Source of the DNA: Tritrichomonas foetus
Lineage: Eukaryota > Parabasalia > Tritrichomonadida > Tritrichomonadidae
NCBI GenBank assembly: GCA_001839685.1
Contig: MLAK01000561.1
Location: forward strand, 1 to 64,000
Direction of reading: 5' to 3'
Length of the DNA: 64,000 bases
A program made the translations under genes and the position numbers. Shown here piece by piece: positions 38,549 through 48,444 of this stretch. Position 1 is the first letter of the stretch. Each line of letters starts with the position of its first letter. Below the pieces are notes generated by a model. That model had not been told where the DNA came from. It did no database searches and worked only from the letters and a program-made list of their open reading frames with translations.

Positions 38549-41500
38549 TCAATCTGAATTCTTATGTCTTCTATCACGAGAGGACCTCGTCCTTGATTTC
38601 ATTTCCATTTGTACTTTATATCTATCAACCGCTTCTTGATCGTCTAAAATCACGAACGGCATTGGTGGCACCGAATCATCATAAAATGAACTCAGTAATG
38701 ACAATGTCATTGTCGGCTCATATGCATTATTATTTTGGTAGGAATTATGATTATTAGTATTTGATTTCTTCTGTGAATGTTGTTGGATTGGTGCAACAGG
38801 CTTTTCGATTTTCTTTTTGCCTGATGAGCTTCGTGTTGTAAAAGTCGTTCGATTTTGTTTGGGTGGTGCAGGCTTTGGTCTTTGCTTTTTTTCTTTCCAT
38901 TCAGTTTTTTGAATTGGAAATGGAATATCACCATCAAAAGGCAAAAACAATTCACCGTCAGCTGGGATAGCTGGACCTCTTCTTGATTTTTCTTCTGAAA
39001 GTGGTCCCTTCATCCTTGTTGCAAACAAACCAACCCTTGGTTCTCCTTTAATTTTTATTAATTTTACAATACAGTTAAAATGAAAACTTCTACGAATTAA
39101 TGGTGCGAAATAAAAGGTAGTCCCTTCTGTATCAATAATCACATCCTGATCAGTAACAATTAAACAAGATAATGGTATTCCATTTTCTGCCCTAACCTCG
39201 TCTGTATGCATTAAAAATCCTGGTAAATCTGCAATAAATGCACCATCTTCAAGTGCAATTGGTGAATAAACTCCGCCGTCTTTTCCTTCGTAAATTTTGA
39301 TTGGTGTTGGTTGCTTTTCTAGACGCGGCATTTGTAAACCTTCCAGGAATTCTGTAATTGATTCACTATGTAAAAATCCGCGTTCAGTTGCTCTTCGATT
39401 TCTTGGAAATTTATAAGGCTTATACAGCAAGTTTGTAACTAATGTATCTAAAGCGTTCAATAACACGGATCTTTCACATCCACAAATTGCACATAATGTT
39501 TCATTAAAGACACGCCAGAATTCATGTGCATTTTCAAACAGTAATGGAGCAAATGTACGGAAGTATTTAATCAGCGTTTCTCTAAATCGAATTGAACTCT
39601 TGTTTAAATCTTCTTCAATCATATTTCGAAAATTACCATCAGGTATCGTTCCAACTATCTCTCTTTTTTCATCATCAATAAATATTTCATCATCGGGAAC
39701 ATTTTCATCATCTTCAGTAAATTCTACTCGGTTTAATTCATATGAAGAACCTCCACAGAAGCTACAAACGAAATTGCCCGGATTTATACCAAATTCTAAA
39801 TCTTCGCATGATTTATGAACCCATAATTGGCATTTTGTGCATTGGATTAAAGGAACTGAGTATTTCATCGATTCGCCGCACTTACATCGAATTTTTCGTT
39901 TAAGGCAAAAAGGACAAAAATATGGTTCACCCTTGGTTTCTCGCGCAACATTCACGCAGAGGCCATGCAGCCAATATTCACACATGTCACATTGTACAAG
40001 CATTGTATCAATGTGGCTTTCCCCACAAACACAACAAACACCATATTCACCACTTTCTCTATCATTGTAAAAAGTTGGTGGGGGTGGTTTCAGATCATTA
40101 TTATCGATTTTTGGAATTGAAACAACTGGATTTGGAATCGGGTTTCTGGTGACCATTGGTTGAGGTAATGGTGGTGGTAATTGGTTTTGAATTTGTGGTT
40201 GAATATTTTGAAGTTGATTAGAGAGTTGATTTTGAATTTGATTTGGTATTTGGGTTGAGATTTGTCCTTGTAACTGAGTAGGAATTGGCGGCTGAAGTTG
40301 ATTCGAAATTTGTGGTTGTAGTTGTGGTTGCAGTTGTGGTTGGAGCTGTGGTTGTAGTTGTGATGGTTGGGCTTGAATTGAATTATGTAATTGTGGAATG
40401 ATTTGTGTTGATGCATTTGATTTAGGTTGGGTCAGCGGTTTCAGGCCAGAAATAGGATTCACTGGTTGGTGAATTTTAGGTGAAATTTGTGGTTGAATTG
40501 GCTGTTGAATTTGTTGAATTTGAGGCTGAACAGGTGCATGCGGCTGCTGTGGAATTGGTTGTCCAGGCTGATAGATTGGATATAAGCCGCCAAAGCTTTG
40601 CTGATTATAATACCTTCCATATAAATTTTGTTGCTGCTGCTGTGCAGCAATTGAAAAGTTTTGACCCATTTGATTGATTGAATTTATTTGATTAATATTA
40701 TTAATCGGATTTAAATTATTTAGGTTGTTGATACCGCTTGCTGAACTGACTCCATTAATCGGACTGCGCTGATTTATTGAATTGAGGCCGTTATTCAAAT
40801 TAATATTATTTATATTATTTATTTGGTTAATTTGATTGATTTGGTATGCGTTATTTGGCATTCTAATGTTTGAGAATTGAGTGTGCATGAAATTATTTGA
40901 ATTGCTGGTGTTATTATTATTTTTTTGATTCGTTTCGGAATTATTTGAATTCTGCGGAATTTGAATAATCGGAATAGGAGGTGGCTGTAAACCTTTTCTT
41001 CTTTGTTGCGTTTCTACTGCGATATTCGGAATATTTTTCATGTAATTACTATTTTGCAAAATCTGGTTATTCTGTTGATTACTTGCAATAATATTATTTT
41101 GATTAATTTGAGTGAGGTTTGAATTATTTGTGTTACTTCCTTGATTACTTGAAGTGCGCCTAACAATATGAGCGGTTGCATGACCAGACTGGACGGGGGG
41201 CGGTCCCGTCATCAGGCTCGCCACGGAGAAGGCTGGTGAATTCACAGTTGGTCCGCCAACAAGGTGCAGCTCGTCGGGTTCCGAAAAAATAGCGGGGGAA
41301 TTGAACACTTTTCCGTTTTGGCTGGCGGCGGCGGCATGGCTTGCGTTTTGGTCGAGGTTATTTGGAATTGTCTCATTGTTTTGACAATTTGATGCTGCTG
41401 TGAGAGAATCGGTCGCATTGAGTGGTGTCGTGTTTGATGTTATCGATGATATTTTTTCCGCGGGTTCTTGTGGATTGTTTGGCTCGCCATCGCCTGGCAT

Positions 41501-41578
41501 GTGGGCGGGCAAGACGACTTCAGGGAGTCTCGTCACCGCTATGGCAGAAGAAGTATTTTGCGTCGGGTCAAGACTCAT
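38549..41578 (-). CDS. Double-PHD protein with degenerate SET domain (Set3/MLL5-like)
   Basis: The 1,009-residue protein has a long N-terminal Asn/Gln/Pro-rich disordered region (about 1-500, with QLQPQ and INNIN repeats). PHD finger 1 follows at about 510-560 (CCVCGE, CDMCEYWLHGLC, CPFC), then PHD 2 at about 563-610 (CKCGE, CTKCQLWVHKSC, CSFC). A SET-like domain lies at about 770-885: GAFIADLPGFL, IRRSFHFNCIVKLIKIKGEPRVGLFATRMKGP and GELFLPFDGD follow the order of Set3/MLL5/SETD5 SET domains, where RRSCxPN replaces the NHSCxPN of active methyltransferases. Here even that Cys is Phe. The tail is basic. Function is most likely histone reading and repression scaffolding, not methylation. TCATA lies 14 bases upstream. 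Confidence 0.85.
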   Translation of the reverse strand: MSLDPTQNTSSAIAVTRLPEVVLPAHMPGDGEPNNPQEPAEKISSITSNTTPLNATDSLTAASNCQNNETIPNNLDQNASHAAAASQNGKVFNSPAIFSEPDELHLVGGPTVNSPAFSVASLMTGPPPVQSGHATAHIVRRTSSNQGSNTNNSNLTQINQNNIIASNQQNNQILQNSNYMKNIPNIAVETQQRRKGLQPPPIPIIQIPQNSNNSETNQKNNNNTSNSNNFMHTQFSNIRMPNNAYQINQINQINNINNINLNNGLNSINQRSPINGVSSASGINNLNNLNPINNINQINSINQMGQNFSIAAQQQQQNLYGRYYNQQSFGGLYPIYQPGQPIPQQPHAPVQPQIQQIQQPIQPQISPKIHQPVNPISGLKPLTQPKSNASTQIIPQLHNSIQAQPSQLQPQLQPQLQPQLQPQISNQLQPPIPTQLQGQISTQIPNQIQNQLSNQLQNIQPQIQNQLPPPLPQPMVTRNPIPNPVVSIPKIDNNDLKPPPPTFYNDRESGEYGVCCVCGESHIDTMLVQCDMCEYWLHGLCVNVARETKGEPYFCPFCLKRKIRCKCGESMKYSVPLIQCTKCQLWVHKSCEDLEFGINPGNFVCSFCGGSSYELNRVEFTEDDENVPDDEIFIDDEKREIVGTIPDGNFRNMIEEDLNKSSIRFRETLIKYFRTFAPLLFENAHEFWRVFNETLCAICGCERSVLLNALDTLVTNLLYKPYKFPRNRRATERGFLHSESITEFLEGLQMPRLEKQPTPIKIYEGKDGGVYSPIALEDGAFIADLPGFLMHTDEVRAENGIPLSCLIVTDQDVIIDTEGTTFYFAPLIRRSFHFNCIVKLIKIKGEPRVGLFATRMKGPLSEEKSRRGPAIPADGELFLPFDGDIPFPIQKTEWKEKKQRPKPAPPKQNRTTFTTRSSSGKKKIEKPVAPIQQHSQKKSNTNNHNSYQNNNAYEPTMTLSLLSSFYDDSVPPMPFVILDDQEAVDRYKVQMEMKSRTRSSRDRRHKNSD

Positions 41579-43055
41579 CTCGAAAATATTATGAGAAAAA
41601 ATTATTTTTTCTCAAATTTTGATAGGGATTTAATTTCATTCTCAGAAATATAGTATAATTCTATTAATTTTGAAATCACTAATGAATTGAATAGAATTGA
41701 AGTCGTTCTGAAAAGGTCTTCAGAATTTTTTTTCAGCAATATCTTCAGAATTTGATACAGAGAATTACAAAGAAATAAATGCGATTGAATATTATAATTG
41801 AAGTATATTGAATATTTTGAGAATGAACTAACAAAGATAAGAATATTTGAGAAGAATTAATAAACTAACTCAAATTGAAAAAGTTGACGATTTCACATCA
41901 TATAATTTCCTGACAATCTTCAAACCTACAAAGGTTTTTATCCAGTTTAAGTGAACATAAATTTAAACATTATTTCTGCAATGTGATTGGTCAGGGGAAA
42001 GAGAGGAAATCGTTTGTATCAGTCAATATATGATCGTAAATTCATTGCAACTTTGAGATCATTCTGCATTCTTTGAAAAATTTACGTTCATGTCAATTAC
42101 TATAGTCAAATTTTCAGTATTGTTTTCAAATAATTGAATAGATATTCGATTATTTATCAGTTTATAAAAGTTATATGATGTTAGGTGAAATTAAATGTAC
42201 TCATTATTTCTCAAAAAGTGGAGAAATGTGGAAGAAAGATGAAAAAGTATTGAAACTAATGGAAAAAGTCGAAATCCTAAAAAGAAATTGATGGAATGAT
42301 CATCAATACACTATTTTCATTTCATGGAATTATCTCAAATATAGTATGCTCCATTGATTACTAAAACATCATTATTTACATTTCAAGCTTAAAAGGAAAA
42401 ATTAAAACAAGCTGGAAATTTCGTTCCAGCAATCGTTAATTGTTGTTTTCTTAAAAATGTTAGATCAATTCATAAATGTAACATGAAAATAAATTATTTA
42501 TAACTATGACTTCAGGAGATGCTCAATTTGATGAAGAATCATTATAATTTTCAGACAAATTTATTATTGTCTCATTAATTATTAATGAGATTGGCTTATG
42601 TTACGAAATATGTGAATTCATAGTAAAAACTTGCAAGCATAAAAATTTATTTATTTGATGATGAAATTCATTATTCTCTTTTTTATCTAATCATCACTAA
42701 CTTTCTAACAAAATCAGAGCCCTTCGAACTTCTTTCAATGGTAAAGTTGTTCCCTTATTTCTTTGGTTGATTGTCAACTTTTTCTTCATGTCGTTTTTTT
42801 CAAATAATCACTCTTACCTGAAATACACATGACTTCATAAATGTTGCATTTCCCTCCATTCATTCAAATTCGCACTAGTTTATTAGGTTATCCAGTGATT
42901 AATATGGAAAAAGAAAAAAAAAAGATTTTACAAATAATATTTACATACAAAATAAGAATTGGATGGTTACTATTAAATCATGGTATTAGATAAAATAGTA
43001 ACAACATGTAATGATTTTATAACATCAAATTAAATAAACTTGATGTTGATAAATT
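41579..43055. other. Intergenic region, 1.5 kb
   Basis: AT-rich throughout. TATGA at 41590-41594 is a minus-strand TCATA initiator for the PHD-SET gene. I find no coding frame, repeat array or hairpin strong enough to report in the rest. Confidence 0.45.
41590..41594 (-). promoter_or_regulatory. Inr-like element TCATA
   Basis: On the minus strand this reads TCATA with A+1 at 41592, about 14 bases before the ATG of the PHD-SET gene. Confidence 0.5.
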
Positions 43056-45701
43056 TTAATAAATTGTTGAATTTTCAACATTTTTAAGGAAAATTCTCAC
43101 TCGTTTCTGTTCATTTTCTCTAACAAATATTTCAGATACATCCTTATCAATTCTAAGTTCTCTATATTTCATTGCACATTGAGGGAAAAAGCTCATTGCA
43201 TACAAGGCTAAAAAAGCGCCTCTTGAAACTCTAACATCTTGACTCCAAATATAGCTTTTCAGTCTGTCAGTAAACATTAAATATTCATTTGCATAACCAA
43301 TTGAAGCAAGGTGTGCTAGCACATTTAATGTTAAAGCTGTAACAATTTCTTCTTTGAATACAACAAATGATTCAAGAACAGCAGTAAAGAATTGCAAACG
43401 AACAAGTTTAGGAAGTATATTTTGTGATAATTTTAATCGTTTGACGATTGATCCTAAACAAATAACACAAGCCTTATCATTAGATCTCATTAATGATGTA
43501 AGGAATTCTGGTAAAGCATCAAGATTACTAATGAATTCTCTCATTGATGAATGGATCATTACTGATAAAAACAATCTTAATGTGTCTTGTATGGTTGGTA
43601 ACGTTTTAAAAAGCCAATGTGGTTTCAATAACATTATTTTAGCTGCTTCAGGATTTTTAAGCATTTTTAATAAAAGAAGAGTAGCTTCAATATGTGTTCC
43701 AGCAATATGAATTAGAGGATATATAATTTCAGCTGCTGGTTCAACATCTTTCATTCTAAGTAATAAAGAAATTGCTGATAGATACATTTCATTATCACAA
43801 ATATCTGAAATGAGTCGTTCTTTAGGAATCTGGTATAAATCATCATAAAGTGCACAAATAGCTTTATATGATGTTTGTACTGCATATTTATCAGTGGAAT
43901 TTAGGAAATGAACAAAAATTGGTCGACAATTTGCAATACGAGATTGATAAAAAGTTGTATATGTAAAATTTAAGAAAAAAAGGAGAGAAATGTATTCAGC
44001 ACCAACAGCTGATTTAAAGTACACTTTTTCATATGTTATTAATAAATCAAGAAGTGGCCATGGATCATCAAGCTCATTAAACGCTTTAGCAAACAATGAT
44101 AACAAAGTTAAAGACTTTTCGCAATCTTTTGTAATTAAAACAGACATTGTAGAAGCATAATCATGCTGAAAAACTTCGGGAAATGTATCAAAAATACAAT
44201 ATAAAACATTAAAAGTCGAGCTAATTAACGTTGGCTCATCGTAAGGCAAGAAACGATGCAAATTCATATGAATAAATACTGATACTGCATCCATATTGAA
44301 AAATAATTGTGAAATTGCTTCAAGTATTGAAGATGTGACATCAATTGGACAATCAGAAGAAAAATATTTTGAAATGACTTTGAAAAAATGATGAAATTGT
44401 GATGGTTGAAGGGTTTCGGTAATTTCATTCAATGATGAATAAAATTTGGGATCATTATAATTAGTAAATACTTTCAAATCTAAACCACCCCCATAATTAT
44501 TTCTTGAATTATTTTCAAAATTGCTGGTTGGTGTTTCTTCAATTTCATCAGAACTTTGATTCTGAACACTTCTGTTATGACTATTTGGATTATTAAAACT
44601 TCTATTTCCATTATATTCTCTGTATGGTGGTGGAGTATTCATTGGCATGAATGAATCATTATCGCGTGACATATGAAGTCTTCTTTGTCTTGCTGAATCA
44701 CTTCTCCGTGTACTAGATAATCGTCCTTGGGTTCGAGAGGGTTTTGGTGAAAGGGATAGTTGTGGAGCTTGTTTTTGAATATTCAGAGTTGTTGTTCTTC
44801 TTGATTGAATTTGCTGATACATTGAATTCGCAGATGATCTTTCACTATTTCGAACTCTTTGAGTTAAAGCTGTTATTGCTTTTTTATCAGTTCCTGGGAA
44901 GTGAATCTCGCCACTCTCGAAACTATCATAAATTTCACTAAAATTAGGCCTTCTTTCAGGATTATTATTCCAACAAAGTCTTATTAAATTAGTCAGATAT
45001 TCTGGTGTGTCTGAAGGAATTTGTGGTCTTTTCTTTTCCAGACAGATCATTTGAATGGCTTTGTCTCTTGGCATTGAATTAAAAGGATCTTTCCGAGTTA
45101 ATAATTCATATAAAATCAAAGCATATGCAAAAACATCAGATTTATAATCATAAGGACCAGTTAATATTTCAGGTGCTCTCCATTTAATTTGTTTTGGTGA
45201 TGTATTGAAATGACATATTTTCGGTAAATATTCAGGTGTTAGATAAATATTTGAAGAGCATAATGAAGATTCAGTAATTCTTTGTTCATGTAATTTTGCC
45301 ATTCCACATGCAATTCCCATTGCAATAATTGTGAGGTGAGTTCCACTCAATTTTTCTTTATTACTCAAATGTAAAAGATGATACAGGCTTGAGTTTTCTT
45401 GATATTCAGTAAAAATGCAATACGGATACTGAACAGTAAAGCCAATAAAATTTGATACGAAAATATTGTGAACTCGGGAAAGAGCAATTACTTCTTGATA
45501 GAAGTGATGCTTTTGTTCTTCTTTAATATGTTCAATCATTAATCTTTTGACGAGGCATGTCTGTCCGTTGATTTTTTCATTCGCCAACCAAATTTCATCG
45601 TCTTCGCCTGATAGCTGTTGAATAAAACTGAAGTCGTCCCCGCTCACTATATAGGACAATAAACTTTCTGGGATTTCGTTTTGAGAATGGCGGGAGGACA
45701 T
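43056..45701 (-). CDS. TKL-type pseudokinase with C-terminal helical repeats
   Basis: The start is the ATG at 45701, giving 881 residues; an upstream TTG is not needed. A kinase-fold domain covers about 20-265. Lys52 in CLVKRL is kept and the late motifs APE (176-178), DVFAYALILYELLT and the CW.NNPERRP segment typical of tyrosine-kinase-like kinases are clear. The Gly loop is absent (SGEDDEIW), the catalytic HRDLKPSN is TESSLCSSN with Ser146 in place of Asp, and DFG is HFN (164-166). Catalysis is therefore unlikely. A Ser/Arg/Asn-rich linker (about 285-390) follows, then alpha-helical ARM/HEAT-like repeats to the end. It is probably a signalling scaffold; trichomonads carry many such TKL proteins. 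Confidence 0.88.
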   Translation of the reverse strand: MSSRHSQNEIPESLLSYIVSGDDFSFIQQLSGEDDEIWLANEKINGQTCLVKRLMIEHIKEEQKHHFYQEVIALSRVHNIFVSNFIGFTVQYPYCIFTEYQENSSLYHLLHLSNKEKLSGTHLTIIAMGIACGMAKLHEQRITESSLCSSNIYLTPEYLPKICHFNTSPKQIKWRAPEILTGPYDYKSDVFAYALILYELLTRKDPFNSMPRDKAIQMICLEKKRPQIPSDTPEYLTNLIRLCWNNNPERRPNFSEIYDSFESGEIHFPGTDKKAITALTQRVRNSERSSANSMYQQIQSRRTTTLNIQKQAPQLSLSPKPSRTQGRLSSTRRSDSARQRRLHMSRDNDSFMPMNTPPPYREYNGNRSFNNPNSHNRSVQNQSSDEIEETPTSNFENNSRNNYGGGLDLKVFTNYNDPKFYSSLNEITETLQPSQFHHFFKVISKYFSSDCPIDVTSSILEAISQLFFNMDAVSVFIHMNLHRFLPYDEPTLISSTFNVLYCIFDTFPEVFQHDYASTMSVLITKDCEKSLTLLSLFAKAFNELDDPWPLLDLLITYEKVYFKSAVGAEYISLLFFLNFTYTTFYQSRIANCRPIFVHFLNSTDKYAVQTSYKAICALYDDLYQIPKERLISDICDNEMYLSAISLLLRMKDVEPAAEIIYPLIHIAGTHIEATLLLLKMLKNPEAAKIMLLKPHWLFKTLPTIQDTLRLFLSVMIHSSMREFISNLDALPEFLTSLMRSNDKACVICLGSIVKRLKLSQNILPKLVRLQFFTAVLESFVVFKEEIVTALTLNVLAHLASIGYANEYLMFTDRLKSYIWSQDVRVSRGAFLALYAMSFFPQCAMKYRELRIDKDVSEIFVRENEQKRVRIFLKNVENSTIY

Positions 45702-46230
45702 CAAACTGCGGAAATTCTGCAATCTTTCAATTTTTTTTTTTAACGGATGGAAGTATTGAAAAAATTGTATATTCTTTTCACTCTCACTTTTGTCTCAGCA
45801 AACATCTGATAGAACTGTTTCTTATAAAGTTGAGCTTACAAAGCTCCAATAAACATATTAATTCCGAGAGAGGTAGAACGAGTTGGTCATTTTGAGATCT
45901 CACACAAAATAAGGAAAAAGTGACTATTTTGTGGCACTTTTACGGTAATCCATCACTTCTATTGAATTTCTTATTTCGATTTTAACTATGGTGAGTTATG
46001 AATATCATTATGAAAAACTACCTAGTAAATTAAATATAGTTATAATTGTTTCCTAAAGTATTAAATAACTGTCAGTGATTTTCATTATCTGATTTGGTTC
46101 GATTTTAACGAATTTGGAAAACAAAGGAAAGATAAAGAGTTGTATAAAGTATGTGATTATTATGAAATCCGGCTAAAAATCAAATAATCACATCCTTCAA
46201 AGTTACATAAAAATTTTGTTCAACCGATTT
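45702..46230. other. Intergenic, nothing found
   Basis: AT-rich DNA upstream of the pseudokinase gene. I found no frame, repeat or clear initiator. Confidence 0.4.
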
Positions 46231-46402
46231 AGGCACCTTTAGCAGAAGCTGAGGTGGTGAGACGGTTGTTTTGACTCCTTTGACCAAAAGGAAGTCATGG
46301 TGTAGCCGCACCAAGCGAACCGCCAAAATCATTCCTCCGAAAAATTTTGACGTAAACTACAAATTTATATCATGGTGATCAAATTCCCCTGAAATGATCC
46401 CT
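46231..46402 (+). ncRNA. Candidate structured non-coding RNA
   Basis: This GC-richer island in AT-rich DNA has four local hairpins and one enclosing stem. Hairpin 1: 46235-46244 with 46249-46257 (nine pairs, one bulge, loop AGAA). Hairpin 2: 46274-46282 with 46288-46297 (nine pairs, bulged A, loop GACCA). Hairpin 3: TGGTG 46299-46303 with CACCA 46310-46314. Enclosing stem: CGGTT 46264-46268 with AACCG 46319-46323, which brackets hairpins 2 and 3. A 3' hairpin pairs GATCA 46378-46382 with TGATC 46396-46400. Between them AATTTTGA (46344-46351) resembles an Sm site. This looks snRNA-like but matches no snRNA, SRP or RNase P hallmark I know. Strand is chosen from the Sm-like site only. No ORF occupies it. 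Confidence 0.4.
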
Positions 46403-46860
46403 TTTCCTTTATGATTTTTGCGACTTTTTCCCCTCCTTTCATTCAAACATTGTCATTAAAGTTAAGCAAACGCTGTTGTTGCTTTTTTATCAGGTAAATC
46501 TATTTTCATCTCTTGCTTATTCGTCGCTTGATGATGATCCTTAAAATCACCATCGAAGCAGAGAAGATTCTACCTTTTTTTGTGAAATCAATTGACTCCA
46601 TTTTCTTGAACATCAAGCAAAATGCGACGATCAATGATTCACTTTCTGAAAAAATTTTCTTTTTTATTTTTTGGCGCCCTTTGCACCAAAAAATCTCTAA
46701 GAAGAAGATGCTCAATGGCCGCCTGTGCAGCCAGAGATGATTGCATTCTGAGCAATCGCAAAATATGACTTTCCAATCTTTATCGTCAAAGATTTGTGAG
46801 CCTTTGTCACTGAAAGTCATGCGTGATATCTGTTTCCTACAAAAAGCTGCAATCTAGACA
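46403..46860. other. Region with two overlapping ORFs, uncertain
   Basis: A plus-strand ORF (ATG 46531 to 46740, 69 residues) and a minus-strand ORF (46506-46820, 104 residues) overlap. Both have ATG starts, neither shows a domain. The plus frame (segments such as NDSLSEKIFFFIF) reads slightly more like protein. The region is less AT-rich than its surroundings, so it may be a decayed gene. Confidence 0.3.
46667..46693. promoter_or_regulatory. E2F-like TTTTTTGGCGCC within a hairpin
   Basis: TTTTTTGGCGCC (46667-46678) is the same 12-mer as at 11545-11556. Here TTTTTTGG (46667-46674) also pairs with CCAAAAAA (46686-46693) across an 11-base loop. Confidence 0.3.
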
Positions 46861-47378
46861 TATAATGGCTGCTCAAAGCAATGCCAAAAGAATATTTTTG
46901 AGATTTCGATAATTGGTTGTTGTTCGTTGATCATGATTTGATGGTATGACCTATTAAATAGACAGCGAGGCGGGTAACTCGATGCGTAGAATTGGAAGCT
47001 GTCAATCTGATTACAATTTATCAAGTGATATGAAAAGTTTGTGTTGTATCAATCTTTGTATACAATTTTTTTTTGTATTGAAAACTTATTCATTTTCTGT
47101 TGGATTCATTCAAATTTATTATGTTTATTTGTGAGAAAATTAGCACAACTATAGTGAAAAAAAAGATGTATACAAACAAAAGTACACAACCTGGAAATAC
47201 GTTTATTTTCATTAAATGAACTGAACTTTTTCGAATCTTGGAAACAACTTCCCGACTCTCTGATGCTTAATTTACAGCAACGAATTTTTGCTGAATAGAT
47301 CTCAACCAATAAAAAATGCCAAAATTCGCTTGATTACTATTTTCGAAATTACACGTTATTTCTAAAATCTCCAGGCAG
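46861..47378. other. Intergenic with a small GC-rich hairpin
   Basis: GACAGC (46962-46967) and GCTGTC (46999-47004) are inverted repeats around a GC-rich loop that also contains GAG and CTC. It might be part of a small RNA, but one 6-bp stem is weak evidence. No gene is visible. Confidence 0.3.
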
Positions 47379-47645
47379 ATGAAAGATTTAGCCCTTTCCA
47401 CTAGATCAAAGAGTTACTCAAATATTTCTCTATATTATCCCTACTATGTGGACAATTTTATCGAATTTATCTTGCAATACACCAATTTTATTGAATTTGA
47501 ATTTTCCGAAAGATTGATGCTTAGATTTTTTTTCAAACTTTGCCAACATGCACAATTTCGTCAGAATGTATTAACATCGATTTATAAAGCATTTTCGTCT
47601 TTTGGTTGTCGAGAATTACGTTCTCAAAAAAAATTCGATATTTGA
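47379..47645 (+). CDS. Short ORF, possible gene fragment
   Basis: The 88-residue ORF starts with ATG and reads like real protein with amphipathic helices (LMLRFFFKLCQHAQFRQNVLTSI, then YKAFSSFGCRELR). It resembles the start of a HEAT- or ARM-like protein but then ends at TGA in AT-rich DNA. I do not recognise the family. It could be a truncated 5' fragment of a decayed gene. No initiator element is visible at its start. Confidence 0.35.
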   Translation: MKDLALSTRSKSYSNISLYYPYYVDNFIEFILQYTNFIEFEFSERLMLRFFFKLCQHAQFRQNVLTSIYKAFSSFGCRELRSQKKFDI

Positions 47646-48444
47646 TCAAAATCTAATGAACCAATTGTATTCAACTCACACAAAATCATGAACATTCTTA
47701 TTAATAAAGAAGGAAATTGAATTTAATTCTGAAATTATTTGAGAATCTTATTTTTTGGGCATAATTTTTTTTTCTTTCTTAAAATCCTTTTGAAGGAACT
47801 TATCCATGTAAATACTCTCAAAAATCAAGGATATGTCGCATATGTGTGGGAAAAAAGTAGATTTTCATTTTCAATGGAATAGACGATTATAATGTATTCA
47901 AAACAATAAGTATTTCTAAAAAAATTGCTTTTTTTATTAAATCGAAGAATATCTCAAAAATAAAAAGACAAAATCTTTTAATATTTTGGATATATTATTT
48001 TTTAATTATGCTAATTATATGGAGAAAATATAAATAAAATCATAAGCGTAGAAGCATAGGTTGTGTACTTTTATACAAACTAACTAGCTCTAGATGTAGA
48101 AGACTATTGAGAGATCTAAATGAATAATTGTTGATATTATTGTCATCTAAAAATTATTTAATTGTAATCCTATTAATAATATATAAATATTATAATTTAA
48201 AAATCAAGATACAGAGAAAACCAAATCCAAAAAAAAATTGTGAGAAAAAAATAAACCCCACAGAAATTTCTGAGAATTATTGAGATAAAAAGTGATTTTA
48301 TAGCATTAATATCTTGATTATTTCTTATCATAAATCGTGCTTTTTATTATCATATGACCCTCCATCGAAAATTATAATGTTTTCCAAAATACAAAAATGA
48401 AGTATAAAAAAAATATTAATAATTTTGATATAAATAAAAAAAAT
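47646..48444. other. Intergenic, nothing found
   Basis: Very AT-rich; no supported feature. Confidence 0.4.

Noticed and set aside
46231..46402. Identity as SRP RNA, RNase P RNA or a known snRNA
   Set aside because: The hallmark single-stranded motifs of these RNAs are not visible, so only a structured-RNA candidate is claimed.
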